A stretch of 64,000 bases of DNA from Micromonospora echinofusca (GTDB taxonomy: Bacteria > Actinomycetota > Actinomycetes > Mycobacteriales > Micromonosporaceae): assembly GCF_900091445.1 (NCBI RefSeq), contig NZ_LT607733.1, positions 3,860,501 through 3,924,500 on the forward strand, in the 5' to 3' direction. A program made the translations under genes and the position numbers. Shown here piece after piece: positions 1-8,904 of this stretch. Numbering within the stretch: the first letter of the stretch is position 1; each line of letters opens with the position of its first letter. The notes beneath the pieces were generated by a model that saw only the letters and a list, made by a program, of their open reading frames with translations, searched no databases and had not been told where the DNA came from.

Positions 1-786
1 GGCCATCACCACCAGCCCCTCCTCCCGGCACCGGGCGATCTCCCGGGCCAGGTCGGCGGTGCGCATCCGCCGGTCGGCGTCGGTGGGCACGGTGATCACG
101 GCGTCGGCGCCGAGGCCGAGCAGCTTGGCGGCCTTCTGCACGCTGAAGTGACCGGCCGCCGAGGTGAGGATGCGCAGTCGGGACAGCAGCTCCGGGCGGG
201 ACTGCCGCTCGGTCGCCCGGCCGACCAGGCTCGCGCAGGTCTCCTCGCGGGCCAGCAGCATCGCCTGGAGGTTGGACTGGGTGCCGCCGCTGGTGAAGAT
301 GCCGTCGGCGGCGGGCCCCAGGCCGATCCGGTCGGCGGTCCAGTCGATGAGCCGGCGCTCGATCAGGGTGCCGCCGACACTCTGGTCCCAGGTGTCCAGC
401 GAGGAGTTGACGGCGCTGAGCACCGCCTCGCCGAGCAGCGCGGGGATCACCACCGGGCAGTTGAGGTGCGCCAGGTAGCGGGGGTGGTGGAAGTAGACGG
501 CGTCGCGCAGGTAGACGTCGTGCAGCTCGTCGAGCGCGGCCCCGCTGTCGCCCAGCGGCCGGTCCAGGTCGATGCCGGCGATCCGCGGCGCCAGCTCGTC
601 CGGCGTCGCACCCGTGAAGGGCCGGTCCACCTCGCTCACCCGGGCCGCCACCCGGCCGATCCCCTCGGCCAGCACCCGCCGGTACTCCTCGACCGAGCCG
701 GCGGTGAACAGGTGGGCGCGGGCACCGTCGGACCCGGGGGTCACCCCGGTCGAAGGCACCTGGACGGTGGATCCGGGCAGGCTCAT
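1..786 (-). CDS. desA: PLP-dependent decarboxylase DesA (lysine/diaminobutyrate decarboxylase family), 3' end outside window
   Basis: The minus-strand frame opens at ATG 786 and runs off the left edge, giving about 262 N-terminal residues of a group II PLP decarboxylase. Visible family motifs are HHPRYLAHLN, the TSGGTQSNLQAM turn that binds the cofactor phosphate, and SAAGHFSVQKAAKLLG. The PLP lysine lies beyond the edge. In desferrioxamine clusters DesA decarboxylates lysine to cadaverine, the first pathway step. An iron box lies 83 bp upstream, and the neighbours are a ferri-siderophore permease, a siderophore-interacting protein and desG/desH-type genes. desB, desC and desD would be expected to the left. 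Another diamine decarboxylase is possible, but the context favours DesA. Confidence 0.88.
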   Translation of the reverse strand, partial: MSLPGSTVQVPSTGVTPGSDGARAHLFTAGSVEEYRRVLAEGIGRVAARVSEVDRPFTGATPDELAPRIAGIDLDRPLGDSGAALDELHDVYLRDAVYFHHPRYLAHLNCPVVIPALLGEAVLSAVNSSLDTWDQSVGGTLIERRLIDWTADRIGLGPAADGIFTSGGTQSNLQAMLLAREETCASLVGRATERQSRPELLSRLRILTSAAGHFSVQKAAKLLGLGADAVITVPTDADRRMRTADLAREIARCREEGLVVMA

Positions 787-868
787 GCGGGTCCTCAAAC
801 GGTCGGGAATGGACGTGGGCGGAATGGCGGGACGTCACCGCCCGCCCGCAGCCGGTGATCGAGCGAGC

Positions 869-887
869 TTAGGTTACCCTAACCTAA
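869..887. promoter_or_regulatory. Iron box (DmdR/IdeR-type operator) upstream of desA
   Basis: The 19-bp element TTAGGTTACCCTAACCTAA is a near-perfect palindrome and matches the actinobacterial iron box TTAGGTTAGGCTAACCTAA at 17 of 19 positions. It lies 83 bp upstream of the desA start. By established knowledge, Fe-loaded DmdR1/IdeR bound here represses siderophore genes when iron is plentiful. Confidence 0.93.
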
Positions 888-926
888 GGATGTGTCAACA
901 TCGCCGTCCACATTGAGCTGCATCAC

Positions 927-2168
927 TCAGCCCGGCACCTTCGCGAGCTCCCGCTCGCCCGGCGCCGCACCGGATCGGTGCCGGAAGCGCCGCTGGTGCC
1001 CGAGGCCCAGCGCGACGCCGAGCGCCACCAGGACGACGGCGGCCACGGCGACCACCGGGTAGCCGAACACCTCGGCCGCCGCCAGCGCCACGGAGGCCGC
1101 CACGAAGGAGCAGACCAGCCCGAACGACGACAGCACGGTGAAGTCCGTACCGCCCGTGCCGGGCCGGGAATAGTCCATGTTGACCGTGTAGAGCACGACG
1201 TTGGCGATCGTGTAGGCGGCCATGAAGCAGCAGAGCGCGGCAACCGTCCCCGCGAGCGGGGCCCGGCCGTTCATCAGCGGCAGCAGCATCGCCGTGGAGA
1301 GCGCGAGCGCCACTCCCCCGGCCACGAGGACGCGGCCGCGCCCGAACCGGCCGATCGCGGCCCCGGCGAGCAGACCGGCCACGATGGCCGGCAGGCTGGT
1401 CACCACGCCGGTCACCACGCCGATGCGCGCCAGTGACCAGTCCGCGTCCACCAGGGCGGGCGTCACGAGGGCGTACGTCGCGCCGGCGCCGATGTAGACC
1501 GGCGGCACCACGCCGAAGGTCCACCACCGGCAGCCGGGCTGGCCCAGCACCGACAGCAGCGCCCGGTACGCCGCGCCGGCGCTGGCCACGCGGTCGGTGC
1601 GCTCCGGTTCCCGGAACCGCCACACCACCAGCAGCCCGACGGCGGTCAGGGCGGCGAGCAGCAGGATCGCGGGCACCCAGCCGAACCGGTCGTAGACGAC
1701 CACGCAGGCGCCGCCGCCGAGCAGGTTGCCGACGTAGCTCGCGGCGACCTGGATGCCGTTGCCGGTTCCCCGCGAGCGCTCGGAGAGCAGCCGGACGGCG
1801 ACGGCGTCGACGGCGATGTCCTGCGTGGCGGAGAGGAACACGTACGCGACGCAGATCGCCACGACCGGGCCGAGCTGCCCGGCCGGGCGGTCGAACGGCA
1901 GCAGGGCCAGCAGGGCCAGCACCATGCCGCCCTGGAGCACCACCAGCCAGGACCGGTAGTGACCGCGGTGGCGGGAGCCGTACCTGTCGATCACGGGCGC
2001 CCAGAGGAACTTGATCGGCCAGACCAGGCCGACGAACTGCAACAGCGCCAGCGTGTCGAGGGAGGTGCCGCCGTCGCGCAGGATGGCGGTCAGCCCGACG
2101 GTGATGAAGCCGATGCCGAGGTACTGCGTGACGTAGAGCGCGGTCAGGGTGCCGAGCCGACCCCTCAC
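927..2168 (-). CDS. MFS permease, RhtX/FptX (AmpG-like) family, probable ferri-siderophore importer
   Basis: A 413-residue polytopic protein with about 12 hydrophobic segments. The N-terminal motifs FLWAPVIDRYGS and SATQDIAVDAVAVR are typical of the AmpG/RhtX branch of the major facilitator superfamily. RhtX and FptX are single-protein inner-membrane importers of ferri-siderophores. The GTG start overlaps the stop of the siderophore-interacting protein gene by 4 bp (GTGA), so the two are co-translated and probably share iron box 2904-2922. The role is inferred from this operon; export of desferrioxamine is the alternative. Confidence 0.8.
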   Translation of the reverse strand: MRGRLGTLTALYVTQYLGIGFITVGLTAILRDGGTSLDTLALLQFVGLVWPIKFLWAPVIDRYGSRHRGHYRSWLVVLQGGMVLALLALLPFDRPAGQLGPVVAICVAYVFLSATQDIAVDAVAVRLLSERSRGTGNGIQVAASYVGNLLGGGACVVVYDRFGWVPAILLLAALTAVGLLVVWRFREPERTDRVASAGAAYRALLSVLGQPGCRWWTFGVVPPVYIGAGATYALVTPALVDADWSLARIGVVTGVVTSLPAIVAGLLAGAAIGRFGRGRVLVAGGVALALSTAMLLPLMNGRAPLAGTVAALCCFMAAYTIANVVLYTVNMDYSRPGTGGTDFTVLSSFGLVCSFVAASVALAAAEVFGYPVVAVAAVVLVALGVALGLGHQRRFRHRSGAAPGERELAKVPG

Positions 2169-2875
2169 CTGGCGCTCCAGTAGGCCAGCGAGGTGAGCTG
2201 GTGCTTGCCGACGCCGAGGTTGCGTCGTACGTGCTTGGCGATGCCGCGCGTGCTGGCCGCCTCGCAGGCCACCCAGTAGTGGGCGTCCTCGGCGGCGGGC
2301 AGGGCCGCGCAGACGGTCTCGACCAGGTGCCGACCGTCGTCGCGGCGCGGCACCCAGTTGACGTCGTGCGGGGCCGCGGCGCGCGGCGCCAGCTCCTTCT
2401 CGCCCTCGTGGGCGTACTCCAGCCAGACCGTCGCCGGGACGTCGGGGGCCGCGGCGAGCAGGCTGTTCACCGCCGGGAGCGAGGCGGCGTCGCCGACCAG
2501 GTACAGGTGTCGCGGGGCGGGGTCCGGCAGGCTGAACCCGGTGCCCTGCACGGTGGCGTCGATGGTGTCACCGGCCTGCGCGGCGGCGGCCCACCGGGCG
2601 GCGCATCCGTCGTGGATGGCGAACTCCAGGTCGAACCGGCCGGTCTCCGGGTCCGGGTCGACGATGGTGTACGCGCGCTGGTGCGGCTTGCCGTCGTTGT
2701 CGAACCACAGCCGTACCCACATGGTGGGGTGCACGCCGCACGCCTCCAGCAGCCCGCCGCCGTCCATGCGCAGTCGGCGGTAGTGCTCACCGACGGACTC
2801 CGTGCCGAGCACGGTCAGCCGGAAGTCGCGGCCGCCCATCGCCTTGAGCACCAGGGCTTCCCAGTTTCGCTTCAC
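2165..2875 (-). CDS. desF: Siderophore-interacting protein (flavin ferric-siderophore reductase)
   Basis: A 236-residue protein of the SIP/ViuB family of FAD-dependent NAD(P)H reductases that release iron from imported ferri-siderophores in the cytoplasm. The flavin-binding RAYTIV motif lies near residue 67, LYLVGDAASLPAV forms the nucleotide-binding half, and the C-terminus ends in HQLTSLAYWS as in the family. The GTG start at 2875 is preceded by GGAGG. An iron box lies 29 bp upstream. It is the first gene of a two-gene unit with the permease. The symbol follows the SIP gene of Streptomyces des clusters and is tentative. Confidence 0.9.
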   Translation of the reverse strand: MKRNWEALVLKAMGGRDFRLTVLGTESVGEHYRRLRMDGGGLLEACGVHPTMWVRLWFDNDGKPHQRAYTIVDPDPETGRFDLEFAIHDGCAARWAAAAQAGDTIDATVQGTGFSLPDPAPRHLYLVGDAASLPAVNSLLAAAPDVPATVWLEYAHEGEKELAPRAAAPHDVNWVPRRDDGRHLVETVCAALPAAEDAHYWVACEAASTRGIAKHVRRNLGVGKHQLTSLAYWSAR

Positions 2876-2903
2876 GCACCCCTCCAGGTAAGGTTCGCCT
2901 CAG

Positions 2904-2922
2904 TTAGGGGAGGGTAGCCTAA
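2904..2922. promoter_or_regulatory. Second iron box between the SIP gene and desG
   Basis: TTAGGGGAGGGTAGCCTAA matches the iron-box consensus at 15 of 19 positions. It sits between the divergent siderophore-interacting protein gene (start 2875) and desG (start 2974), so it could control both directions. It is weaker than the box at 869-887. Confidence 0.75.
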
Positions 2923-2973
2923 GTTGACATTCCTGTGGCAGGTGGGCCGAGCGCCCAGCCGCGAGGCGCGACG

Positions 2974-5043
2974 ATGACCGGCATCCATCGCGACCGGTGG
3001 GGGATCCCCCACCTGCGCGCCGACGACGTCGACGGGCTCGCCCGGTTGCAGGGGCGGGTCGCCGCCCTCGACCGGGCCTGGCAGATCGAAGTGGAGCGGT
3101 GGCGCTCGGAGGGTCGGCTCGCCGAGCACGTCGGCCCCGCCGAACTGGGCTGGGACCGCTTCGCCCGCCGGGCCCGCCTCGACGACACCGCCCGGCGCTG
3201 CTTCGAGCGGCTCACCCCCGACACCCGGCGGTGGGTCACCGCCTACGTCGACGGGGTCAACGAGGGGCTGGCCGAGGGGGCCGCGGCGGCACCGGAGTTC
3301 GCGGCGGCCGGCTGCGTCCCGGGACGGTGGCGACCGTGGTCGCCGCTGGGTGTCTTCCTCGTCCAGCACGTGCTCTTCTCCACCTTCCCCAACAAGCTGT
3401 GGCACGCCCACGTCGCCGCCACCCTGGGCCCGGCGGCTGTCGACCTGTTCGCCGTCGAGGGGCCGGGCGGGTCTGGCAGCAACGCCTGGGCCCTGCCCGC
3501 CGACCCCGCCGCCGGGCGGGCGCCCGTCATCGCCGGCGACCCGCACCGCATCCTGGAACTGCCCGGCATCTACCAGCAGGTGCGCCTGGCCTGCCCCGAG
3601 TTCGACGTGTTCGGCTTCGCCTTCCCCGGGGTGCCCGGCCTGCCCCACTTCGGGCACGCCGGCGAGGTCGCCTGGGCCGTCACCAACGCCATGGCCGACT
3701 ACCAGGACCTCTACCGGGAACGGTTGCGCCGCGACGGCGACGTGGTCCTGGTCCGCGAGGCGGACGGCTGGGCGCCGGCACGCCGGCACGTCGAGCGCGT
3801 CGAGGTCCGCGGCGGCGAGCCGGAGACCGTCGAGGTGATCGAGACGCCGCGCGGGCCCGTCGTCGACCACGACCGGGGCACCGGCGAGGCGATCAGCCTG
3901 CGCGTGCCCAGCCGGGTCGAGCAGCGCCTCGGCTTCGACGCGCTGCTGCCGCTGCTGCGGGCCCGCAGCGCCGACGACGTGGCCGACGCGCTGCGCGACT
4001 GGGTCGAGCCGGTCAACAGCGTCCTCGTCGCCGACCGGCACGGGGCGGTCCGCCAGCTCGTCGCCGGGCTCGTCCCGCTGCGCGACGACCGGTGCCGCCG
4101 CGAGCCCGTGCCCGGCGACGACGCGCGCTACGGCTGGCACGGCGGCTACGCCGAGCCGCGCCGCACCGTCGTCGACGGGCCGGCCGTCTGCGCCAACGAC
4201 CGCCGCCCCGACGTGGCGGACCTCGGCACCGGCTTCGCCCCGCCGCACCGGGCCCGCCGCATCCGCGCCCTGCTCGCCGAGGGCGCCCGGGCGGAGGCCG
4301 TACACATGGACACCCGGCTGGAGGCCGCGACGCTGCGGGGCGTGCTGGACCGGGTCGACCCGGTCGCGCTCAGCGGGCCGGCGCGGCGTCTGCGCGAGCG
4401 GCTGACCGCGTGGGACGGGCAGATGCGGGCCGACAGCGCCGACGCCGGCGCCTGGGCCGCCTGGCGCGCGGCCCTGGCCCGCCGCCTGCACGACCACCCC
4501 TGCCTGCGCCCGCTGCGCGACGCCCCGAGCGCGTTCGACGGCCTCTTCGCGCCGTGGACCGACCCGCTGTCGCGCATCGGCCACGCCCTGGACGGGGTGG
4601 CCACCGGGCTGCACCGCCTCGGCGGCGAGATCGGCCCGGTGGCGGCCGGCGCGCTCGAGGACGTGGCGGCGGGCGAGCCGCCGGGGCCGTGGGGCCGGCG
4701 GCACGTGCTGCACCCCGTGCACCTCGGCGTGGCGGCGGCGGTCGACGAGGCGGTACGCGGCATGCGCGAGCGGGTCGCGCTGGGCGGCGACGCCGACTGC
4801 GTGCTGGCCACGTCGAGCGTGCCCGGCGTGTCCGACGCGTGCTGGCGGGGCCCGGTGGCCCGCTACGTGTGGGACCTGACCGACCGCGGGAACAGCCGCT
4901 GGGTCGTCCCCTTCGGCGCGTCCGGGCGACCCGGCGACCCGCACTTCGACGACCAACTGCCGCTGTGGGCCGGCGGGGAGCTGGCTCCGGTGGTCACCGA
5001 CTGGCGTGAACTCACCCGAGAAGCAGGAGACGCGACACCGTGA
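2974..5043 (+). CDS. desG: Penicillin-amidase-family Ntn hydrolase, DesG-like
   Basis: A protein of about 689 residues of the S45 penicillin-acylase family. GSGSNAW contains the hallmark Gly|Ser-Asn processing site; Ser169 would become the N-terminal nucleophile after self-cleavage. No signal peptide is visible, so it is probably cytoplasmic. I chose ATG 2974 because GAGG lies 7 nt upstream; a GTG at 2935 would add 13 residues. The iron box ends 52 bp upstream. The stop overlaps the next gene (GTGA). Penicillin-amidase (desG) and acyltransferase (desH) genes have been reported in some actinobacterial desferrioxamine clusters, linked to aryl/phenylacetyl desferrioxamines. The substrate here is not shown by sequence. 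Confidence 0.88.
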   Translation: MTGIHRDRWGIPHLRADDVDGLARLQGRVAALDRAWQIEVERWRSEGRLAEHVGPAELGWDRFARRARLDDTARRCFERLTPDTRRWVTAYVDGVNEGLAEGAAAAPEFAAAGCVPGRWRPWSPLGVFLVQHVLFSTFPNKLWHAHVAATLGPAAVDLFAVEGPGGSGSNAWALPADPAAGRAPVIAGDPHRILELPGIYQQVRLACPEFDVFGFAFPGVPGLPHFGHAGEVAWAVTNAMADYQDLYRERLRRDGDVVLVREADGWAPARRHVERVEVRGGEPETVEVIETPRGPVVDHDRGTGEAISLRVPSRVEQRLGFDALLPLLRARSADDVADALRDWVEPVNSVLVADRHGAVRQLVAGLVPLRDDRCRREPVPGDDARYGWHGGYAEPRRTVVDGPAVCANDRRPDVADLGTGFAPPHRARRIRALLAEGARAEAVHMDTRLEAATLRGVLDRVDPVALSGPARRLRERLTAWDGQMRADSADAGAWAAWRAALARRLHDHPCLRPLRDAPSAFDGLFAPWTDPLSRIGHALDGVATGLHRLGGEIGPVAAGALEDVAAGEPPGPWGRRHVLHPVHLGVAAAVDEAVRGMRERVALGGDADCVLATSSVPGVSDACWRGPVARYVWDLTDRGNSRWVVPFGASGRPGDPHFDDQLPLWAGGELAPVVTDWRELTREAGDATP

Positions 5044-5600
5044 CATACCAGGAGAAGATTGCCGGCTTCGGCGAGCTGTCGCTCGTCGTGCTGGACCCGA
5101 AGGCCCACGCGGAGCTGGTGCACGGCTGGGTGACCGAGCCCCGGGCGGCGTTCTGGGGCATGGGTTCGCACTCGGTCGACGAGGTGCGCGAGATCTACGA
5201 GTTCGTCGACAGTCTCGACACCCACCACGCTTACCTGATCATGCTCGACGGCGCGCCGGTCGGCCTGCTCCAGACGTACCAGCCGGAGGCGGATCCGGTC
5301 GGCGAGCGCTACCCCGTGCGGCCCGGCGACGTCGGGATGCATCTGCTGCTCGCCCCCGGCAGGCGCCCGCCGAAGGGCCTCACCACGGCCATCGGGCCGG
5401 CCCTGGCCCGCTTCCTGTTCGCCGATCCCACCCGGCTGCGGATCGTCGTCGAGCCCGACGTCCGCAACGAGCGCGCGCTGGAGCGGCTGCGGCGGGAGGG
5501 CTTCACCTTCGCCGACGAGATCGACATGCCCGACAAGCGGGCCCAGCTGGCGTTCCTGACCCGGGAGCGGTTCGAGTCGGAGCACGCGGTACCCGCCTGA
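5040..5600 (+). CDS. desH: GNAT acyltransferase, IucB/AlcB-like siderophore N-acyltransferase (DesH-like)
   Basis: A 186-residue single-domain GNAT protein. The RPGDVGMHLLL core, the IVVEPDVRNERALERLRREGF acyl-CoA-binding segment and the overall length match the IucB/AlcB/RhbD group, which acylates N-hydroxylated amines in hydroxamate siderophores. The GTG start overlaps the desG stop, so both should be translated from one iron-regulated transcript. A strong hairpin terminator follows at 5697-5728. Since the main acyltransferase DesC is expected elsewhere in the cluster, this enzyme probably adds an alternative acyl group. Confidence 0.85.
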   Translation: MTYQEKIAGFGELSLVVLDPKAHAELVHGWVTEPRAAFWGMGSHSVDEVREIYEFVDSLDTHHAYLIMLDGAPVGLLQTYQPEADPVGERYPVRPGDVGMHLLLAPGRRPPKGLTTAIGPALARFLFADPTRLRIVVEPDVRNERALERLRREGFTFADEIDMPDKRAQLAFLTRERFESEHAVPA

Positions 5601-5696
5601 GGGTGTGGTGCGACCGGTGAATCGTCCACGACATCAGCTCGCCAGGGTCCCGCGGGTGGATCCTCCGCCGGCCGGCGCCTCGTTCCGACGAGCACG

Positions 5697-5728
5697 GCGA
5701 GGCCCCGCCGGGTGCGGCGGGGCCTCGC
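5697..5728. terminator. Strong hairpin terminator between desH and the cellulase
   Basis: A perfect 13-bp stem (GCGAGGCCCCGCC with its complement) closes a 6-nt loop. It lies between convergent genes, so it probably ends both transcripts. No long U-tract follows, as is usual in high-GC actinobacteria. Confidence 0.85.
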
Positions 5729-5740
5729 GCGGGAACGGGA

Positions 5741-7198
5741 TCAGGCGGTGGGGAAGTTGTCCGGCGTACGGATGCGGTCACGGATGAGGGCGCCCGACTC
5801 GGTCAGCACGCCCGGGCCGGTGTAGGTGCTCCCGGCGCAGGTGCCCGGCCGCAGCGCGGCACTGCCCTCGGCCTTGTCCGAGTAGGTCCAGTTCGCGTAG
5901 CTGATCTTCAGGCGGTCCAGCAGGTCGATCCAGGCGTTGCTGCTGGCGACGTCCACCCCACCGTCGCCGGTGTAGTCCACCGTGCCGAACTCGGTGACGA
6001 ACAGCGGCAGCCGGGCGGCGGCCCGCTCCACCTCGGCGCGGTAGTTGTCCCGGTGCGACGCGGCGTAGAAGTGGAACGTGTACATGACGTTGGCGGCGTT
6101 CACCGGGTTGTTGATGACCTCGTTGGCGTTCGAGCCGTCGGAGACGCCCAGCGAGGACCAGCCGCGGGTGCCGACCACGACCACCGCGTCCGGGTCGTTG
6201 GCGCGGATCACCGGGATGACCTGCTCGGCGTAGCTCTTGATGGTCGCCCAGCTGACGCCGTTGGGCTCGTTGGCGATCTCGTAGATGACGTTCTTCTTGG
6301 CGGCGTTGCGGGCCGAGACGGCGGCGAAGAACGTCTTGGCCCGGTCGAGGTTGTACGTCGGGTCGCCCGGGGTCAGGGTGTGGAAGTCGATCAGCGCGTA
6401 CATGCCCCGCTGTTCGGCCTCGTCGACGAGGGCGTTGACCCGGTTGGTGAACCCGGCCGGGTCGGTCTCGTAGCCGTCCTCCTGGACGTACATGGCGATG
6501 CGCAGCAGGTCGGCCCGCCAGTCGTCGGCGAGCGCGTCCAGTGAGACGTCGTTGTAGCAGCGGGCGAACCACTGGATGCCGTGGGTGCTCATGCCCCGCA
6601 GCTGGATCGGCCGGCCGTACTGGTTGCACAGGTTGACCCCGCACACCCGCAGCTGGCCGTTGATCGCGACCGGCGTCTGCCCGCCCGGCGGCGGGGTCGT
6701 GGGAGGCGGGGTGGTCGGCGGCGGGGTGGTGGGCGGGGGCGTGGTGGGGGGCGGCGGAGTGGTCGGTGTGGTCGCGCCGGTGCAGGCGGTGCCGTTGAGG
6801 GTGAACGCCGTCGGCGCGGGGTTGGCGGCGCTCCAGGTGCCGTTGAACCCGATGCTGGTCGACGCACCGGTCGCCAGCGCGCCGTTCCAGCTCACGCTGC
6901 GGGCGGTGACGGCGGCGCCGGCCTGGCTCCAGGTCGCCGACCAGCCCTGGCCGACCCGCTGGCCCGCGTCGGGGAAGGCGAAGCCGAGCGTCCACCCGTC
7001 GACCGCGTCGCCGAGGTTCTTGATCGTGATGTTGGCGGTGAAGCCACCGGTCCAGCTGCTGGTCGTGTAGGTGACGGCGCAGCCGGTGGCGGCCTGGGCG
7101 TCGGCGGGCGGGACGGCGGCCGACGCCGCGACGGTCAGCGCGCCGACCGCGCCGGCCATGAGCAGGGTGCGCCGGGACGGGCGCGCAGGGAGCTTCAT
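5741..7198 (-). CDS. Secreted GH5 endoglucanase with N-terminal CBM2
   Basis: A 485-residue exported cellulase. The N-terminus has a twin-arginine-like signal (SRRTLLMAGA, then a hydrophobic stretch and an Ala-rich cleavage region). A family 2 cellulose-binding module follows (residues about 38-140, GCAVTYTTSSWTGGF to GTACTG), then a Thr-Pro linker, then a GH5 domain. IANEPNG carries the acid/base Glu and VTEFGT the nucleophile Glu. The start at 7198 was chosen over upstream in-frame codons because the signal peptide begins there. A CebR-like palindrome lies about 100 bp upstream. It should hydrolyse internal beta-1,4-glucan bonds outside the cell. Confidence 0.94.
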   Translation of the reverse strand: MKLPARPSRRTLLMAGAVGALTVAASAAVPPADAQAATGCAVTYTTSSWTGGFTANITIKNLGDAVDGWTLGFAFPDAGQRVGQGWSATWSQAGAAVTARSVSWNGALATGASTSIGFNGTWSAANPAPTAFTLNGTACTGATTPTTPPPPTTPPPTTPPPTTPPPTTPPPGGQTPVAINGQLRVCGVNLCNQYGRPIQLRGMSTHGIQWFARCYNDVSLDALADDWRADLLRIAMYVQEDGYETDPAGFTNRVNALVDEAEQRGMYALIDFHTLTPGDPTYNLDRAKTFFAAVSARNAAKKNVIYEIANEPNGVSWATIKSYAEQVIPVIRANDPDAVVVVGTRGWSSLGVSDGSNANEVINNPVNAANVMYTFHFYAASHRDNYRAEVERAAARLPLFVTEFGTVDYTGDGGVDVASSNAWIDLLDRLKISYANWTYSDKAEGSAALRPGTCAGSTYTGPGVLTESGALIRDRIRTPDNFPTA

Positions 7199-7294
7199 GC
7201 GGGTGCCTTCGCTTCCGAGGGGGTGGTGGGGGTGCCGGCGGTCCGACGGCGGATCGTCCGGTGGGGAGGCTCGCGGACGCCCTGCCCACGGGGC

Positions 7295-7308
7295 CGGGAG
7301 CGCTCCCA
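7295..7308. promoter_or_regulatory. CebR-like operator upstream of the cellulase
   Basis: CGGGAGCGCTCCCA matches the CebR box TGGGAGCGCTCCCA at 13 of 14 positions and is palindromic apart from its outermost base. CebR is the LacI-family repressor of cellulose and cello-oligosaccharide genes in actinobacteria. The site is 97 bp upstream of the GH5 start. No cebR gene is in the window. Confidence 0.82.
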
Positions 7309-7424
7309 TTGACGGCAGCCTAGGCGGGCCGCCCGCTCCCCGCAACATGGACGCATGTCGACGTGTGCACACGCGCCGACCCCGGGGCGCGTACGCCCCG
7401 GGGCCGGTGTGCCGACGGTGTCGG

Positions 7425-8660
7425 TCAGAACGTGGGAGCCAGGTAGAGCAGGCGGTTCGGGGAACCGGTGCCCGGGTTGGTGATCACGTTGGTGGTGGCC
7501 TGGCCGACCAGGTACGAGTGCACCTGGGCGGGCGTCCAGCTCGGGTAGACGCTGAGCACCCGGGCCGCCGCGCCGGCGACGTGCGGCGACGCCATCGAGG
7601 TGCCGCTGATGGTGTTGGTGGCGGTGTTGCTGTTGTACCAGGCCGACAGGACGCCCACGCCCGGGGCGAACATGTCGGTGCAGGTGCCCCAGTTGGAGAA
7701 CGAGGCCCGCGCGTCGTTGCTCTGCGAGGCGTTGACGGTCAGCGCCGTCGGCACGGAGGCCGGCGAGAAGTTGCAGGCGTTGGCGTTCGAGTTGCCGGAG
7801 GCCACCGCGTAGGTGACGCCGTCGGCGATCGAGTTCGCCACCGCGGTGTTCAGGGAGGCGTTGTAGGAGCCGCCGAGGCTCATGTTCGCCACCGCCGGCT
7901 GGCCCGCCTGGTGGTTCGAGGTCACCCAGTTGATACCGGCGATGACCTGCGCCCAGGTGCCGCTGCCCTGGCAGTTGAGCACCCGCACGCCCACCAGCCG
8001 GACGTTCTTCGCCACGCCGTAGGTGTTGCCGCCGACGGTGCCCGCGACGTGCGTGCCGTGGCCGTTGCAGTCGGCGGCCGGCAGCGCGTTGTCGATCGCG
8101 TCGTAGCCGTCGACGGCCTGACCGGCGAAGTCGTTGTGGCTGGTCCGGATGCCGGTGTCGATGACGTACGCCGTCACGCCGGTGCCGCTGCTGTTGTAGG
8201 TGTAGGTGCGGCTGAGCGGGAGGGGCCGCTGGTCGATGCGGTCCAGGCCCCACGGCGGGTTGCTCTGGGTGGCCGCGAGCGACACGGTGTGGTTCTGCTC
8301 GACGTAGGCGACGTCGGGGTGCGCGGCGAGGCGCTTGGCGGCCCGCTCGGAGAGCTTCACCTCGAAGCCGTTGAGCGCGTCACCGTAGACGTGCCCGACG
8401 CTGCCGCCGAAGCGGGCGGCGAGCGAGCCGGCGGTGCTCTTCACCTCGCCCTGCCGGGTGCCGGCACGGCCGCCGACGCTGGCGTCCTTGAGTACCACGA
8501 TGTAGCTGTCGGCTACGGCGGTCGCGCCACCGGCGCTGAGGATCTCGCCGGTGGCCGAGGCCGCCGCCGGCGCGCCGAGCATGGTGGTGACCATGGCGGC
8601 GCTGGCGAACACGCTGGCCGCAGCGGCGAGGGTACGCCGATGAGTGCGAGGGAGTGTCAT
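7425..8660 (-). CDS. Secreted subtilisin-like serine protease (S8, proteinase K-like)
   Basis: A 411-residue exported protease. A signal peptide of about 35 residues is followed by an I9-type inhibitor propeptide (YIVVLKD to VAYVEQNHTV) and an S8 catalytic domain. The triad is visible as Asp in VIDTGI, His in NGHGTHVAGT and Ser in GTSMASPH. Short spacing and the paired cysteines resemble the proteinase K/aqualysin branch. It ends without an extra C-terminal domain. GGAGG lies just upstream of the start. The 240 bp upstream include an AT-rich stretch (about 8755-8810) likely to hold its promoter. Confidence 0.95.
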   Translation of the reverse strand: MTLPRTHRRTLAAAASVFASAAMVTTMLGAPAAASATGEILSAGGATAVADSYIVVLKDASVGGRAGTRQGEVKSTAGSLAARFGGSVGHVYGDALNGFEVKLSERAAKRLAAHPDVAYVEQNHTVSLAATQSNPPWGLDRIDQRPLPLSRTYTYNSSGTGVTAYVIDTGIRTSHNDFAGQAVDGYDAIDNALPAADCNGHGTHVAGTVGGNTYGVAKNVRLVGVRVLNCQGSGTWAQVIAGINWVTSNHQAGQPAVANMSLGGSYNASLNTAVANSIADGVTYAVASGNSNANACNFSPASVPTALTVNASQSNDARASFSNWGTCTDMFAPGVGVLSAWYNSNTATNTISGTSMASPHVAGAAARVLSVYPSWTPAQVHSYLVGQATTNVITNPGTGSPNRLLYLAPTF

Positions 8661-8904
8661 CTCCCGGTCCTCCTACTGTGGTGGCCCCCGGGTGGCTCGT
8701 GGCGCACCCGACGAGCGATCTGGACGATGAGCAAACCTTAGCCGCCGCATTCATGGTCGTAAATTTTGTTGATGTTCACGATGTGAGGACGATGTTGAGA
8801 AAAGAATTCGTGAATGTCTTGCGTGAGGCGGGATTCCATTGAGACACGTCGACTCTCCTGGTTGACCGCCCCGGGAGCACCGGGCCGTCACGCCTGCTCG
8901 CCGC

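Noticed and set aside
148..858. Plus-strand open frames over the left edge
   Set aside because: They are antisense to the desA decarboxylase frame, which has clear family motifs; the plus frames are Arg/Gly/Pro-rich low-information sequence.
2872..5046. 724-codon minus-strand frame
   Set aside because: It is the complement of the penicillin-acylase gene and has no recognisable motif; long antisense frames are expected at this GC content.
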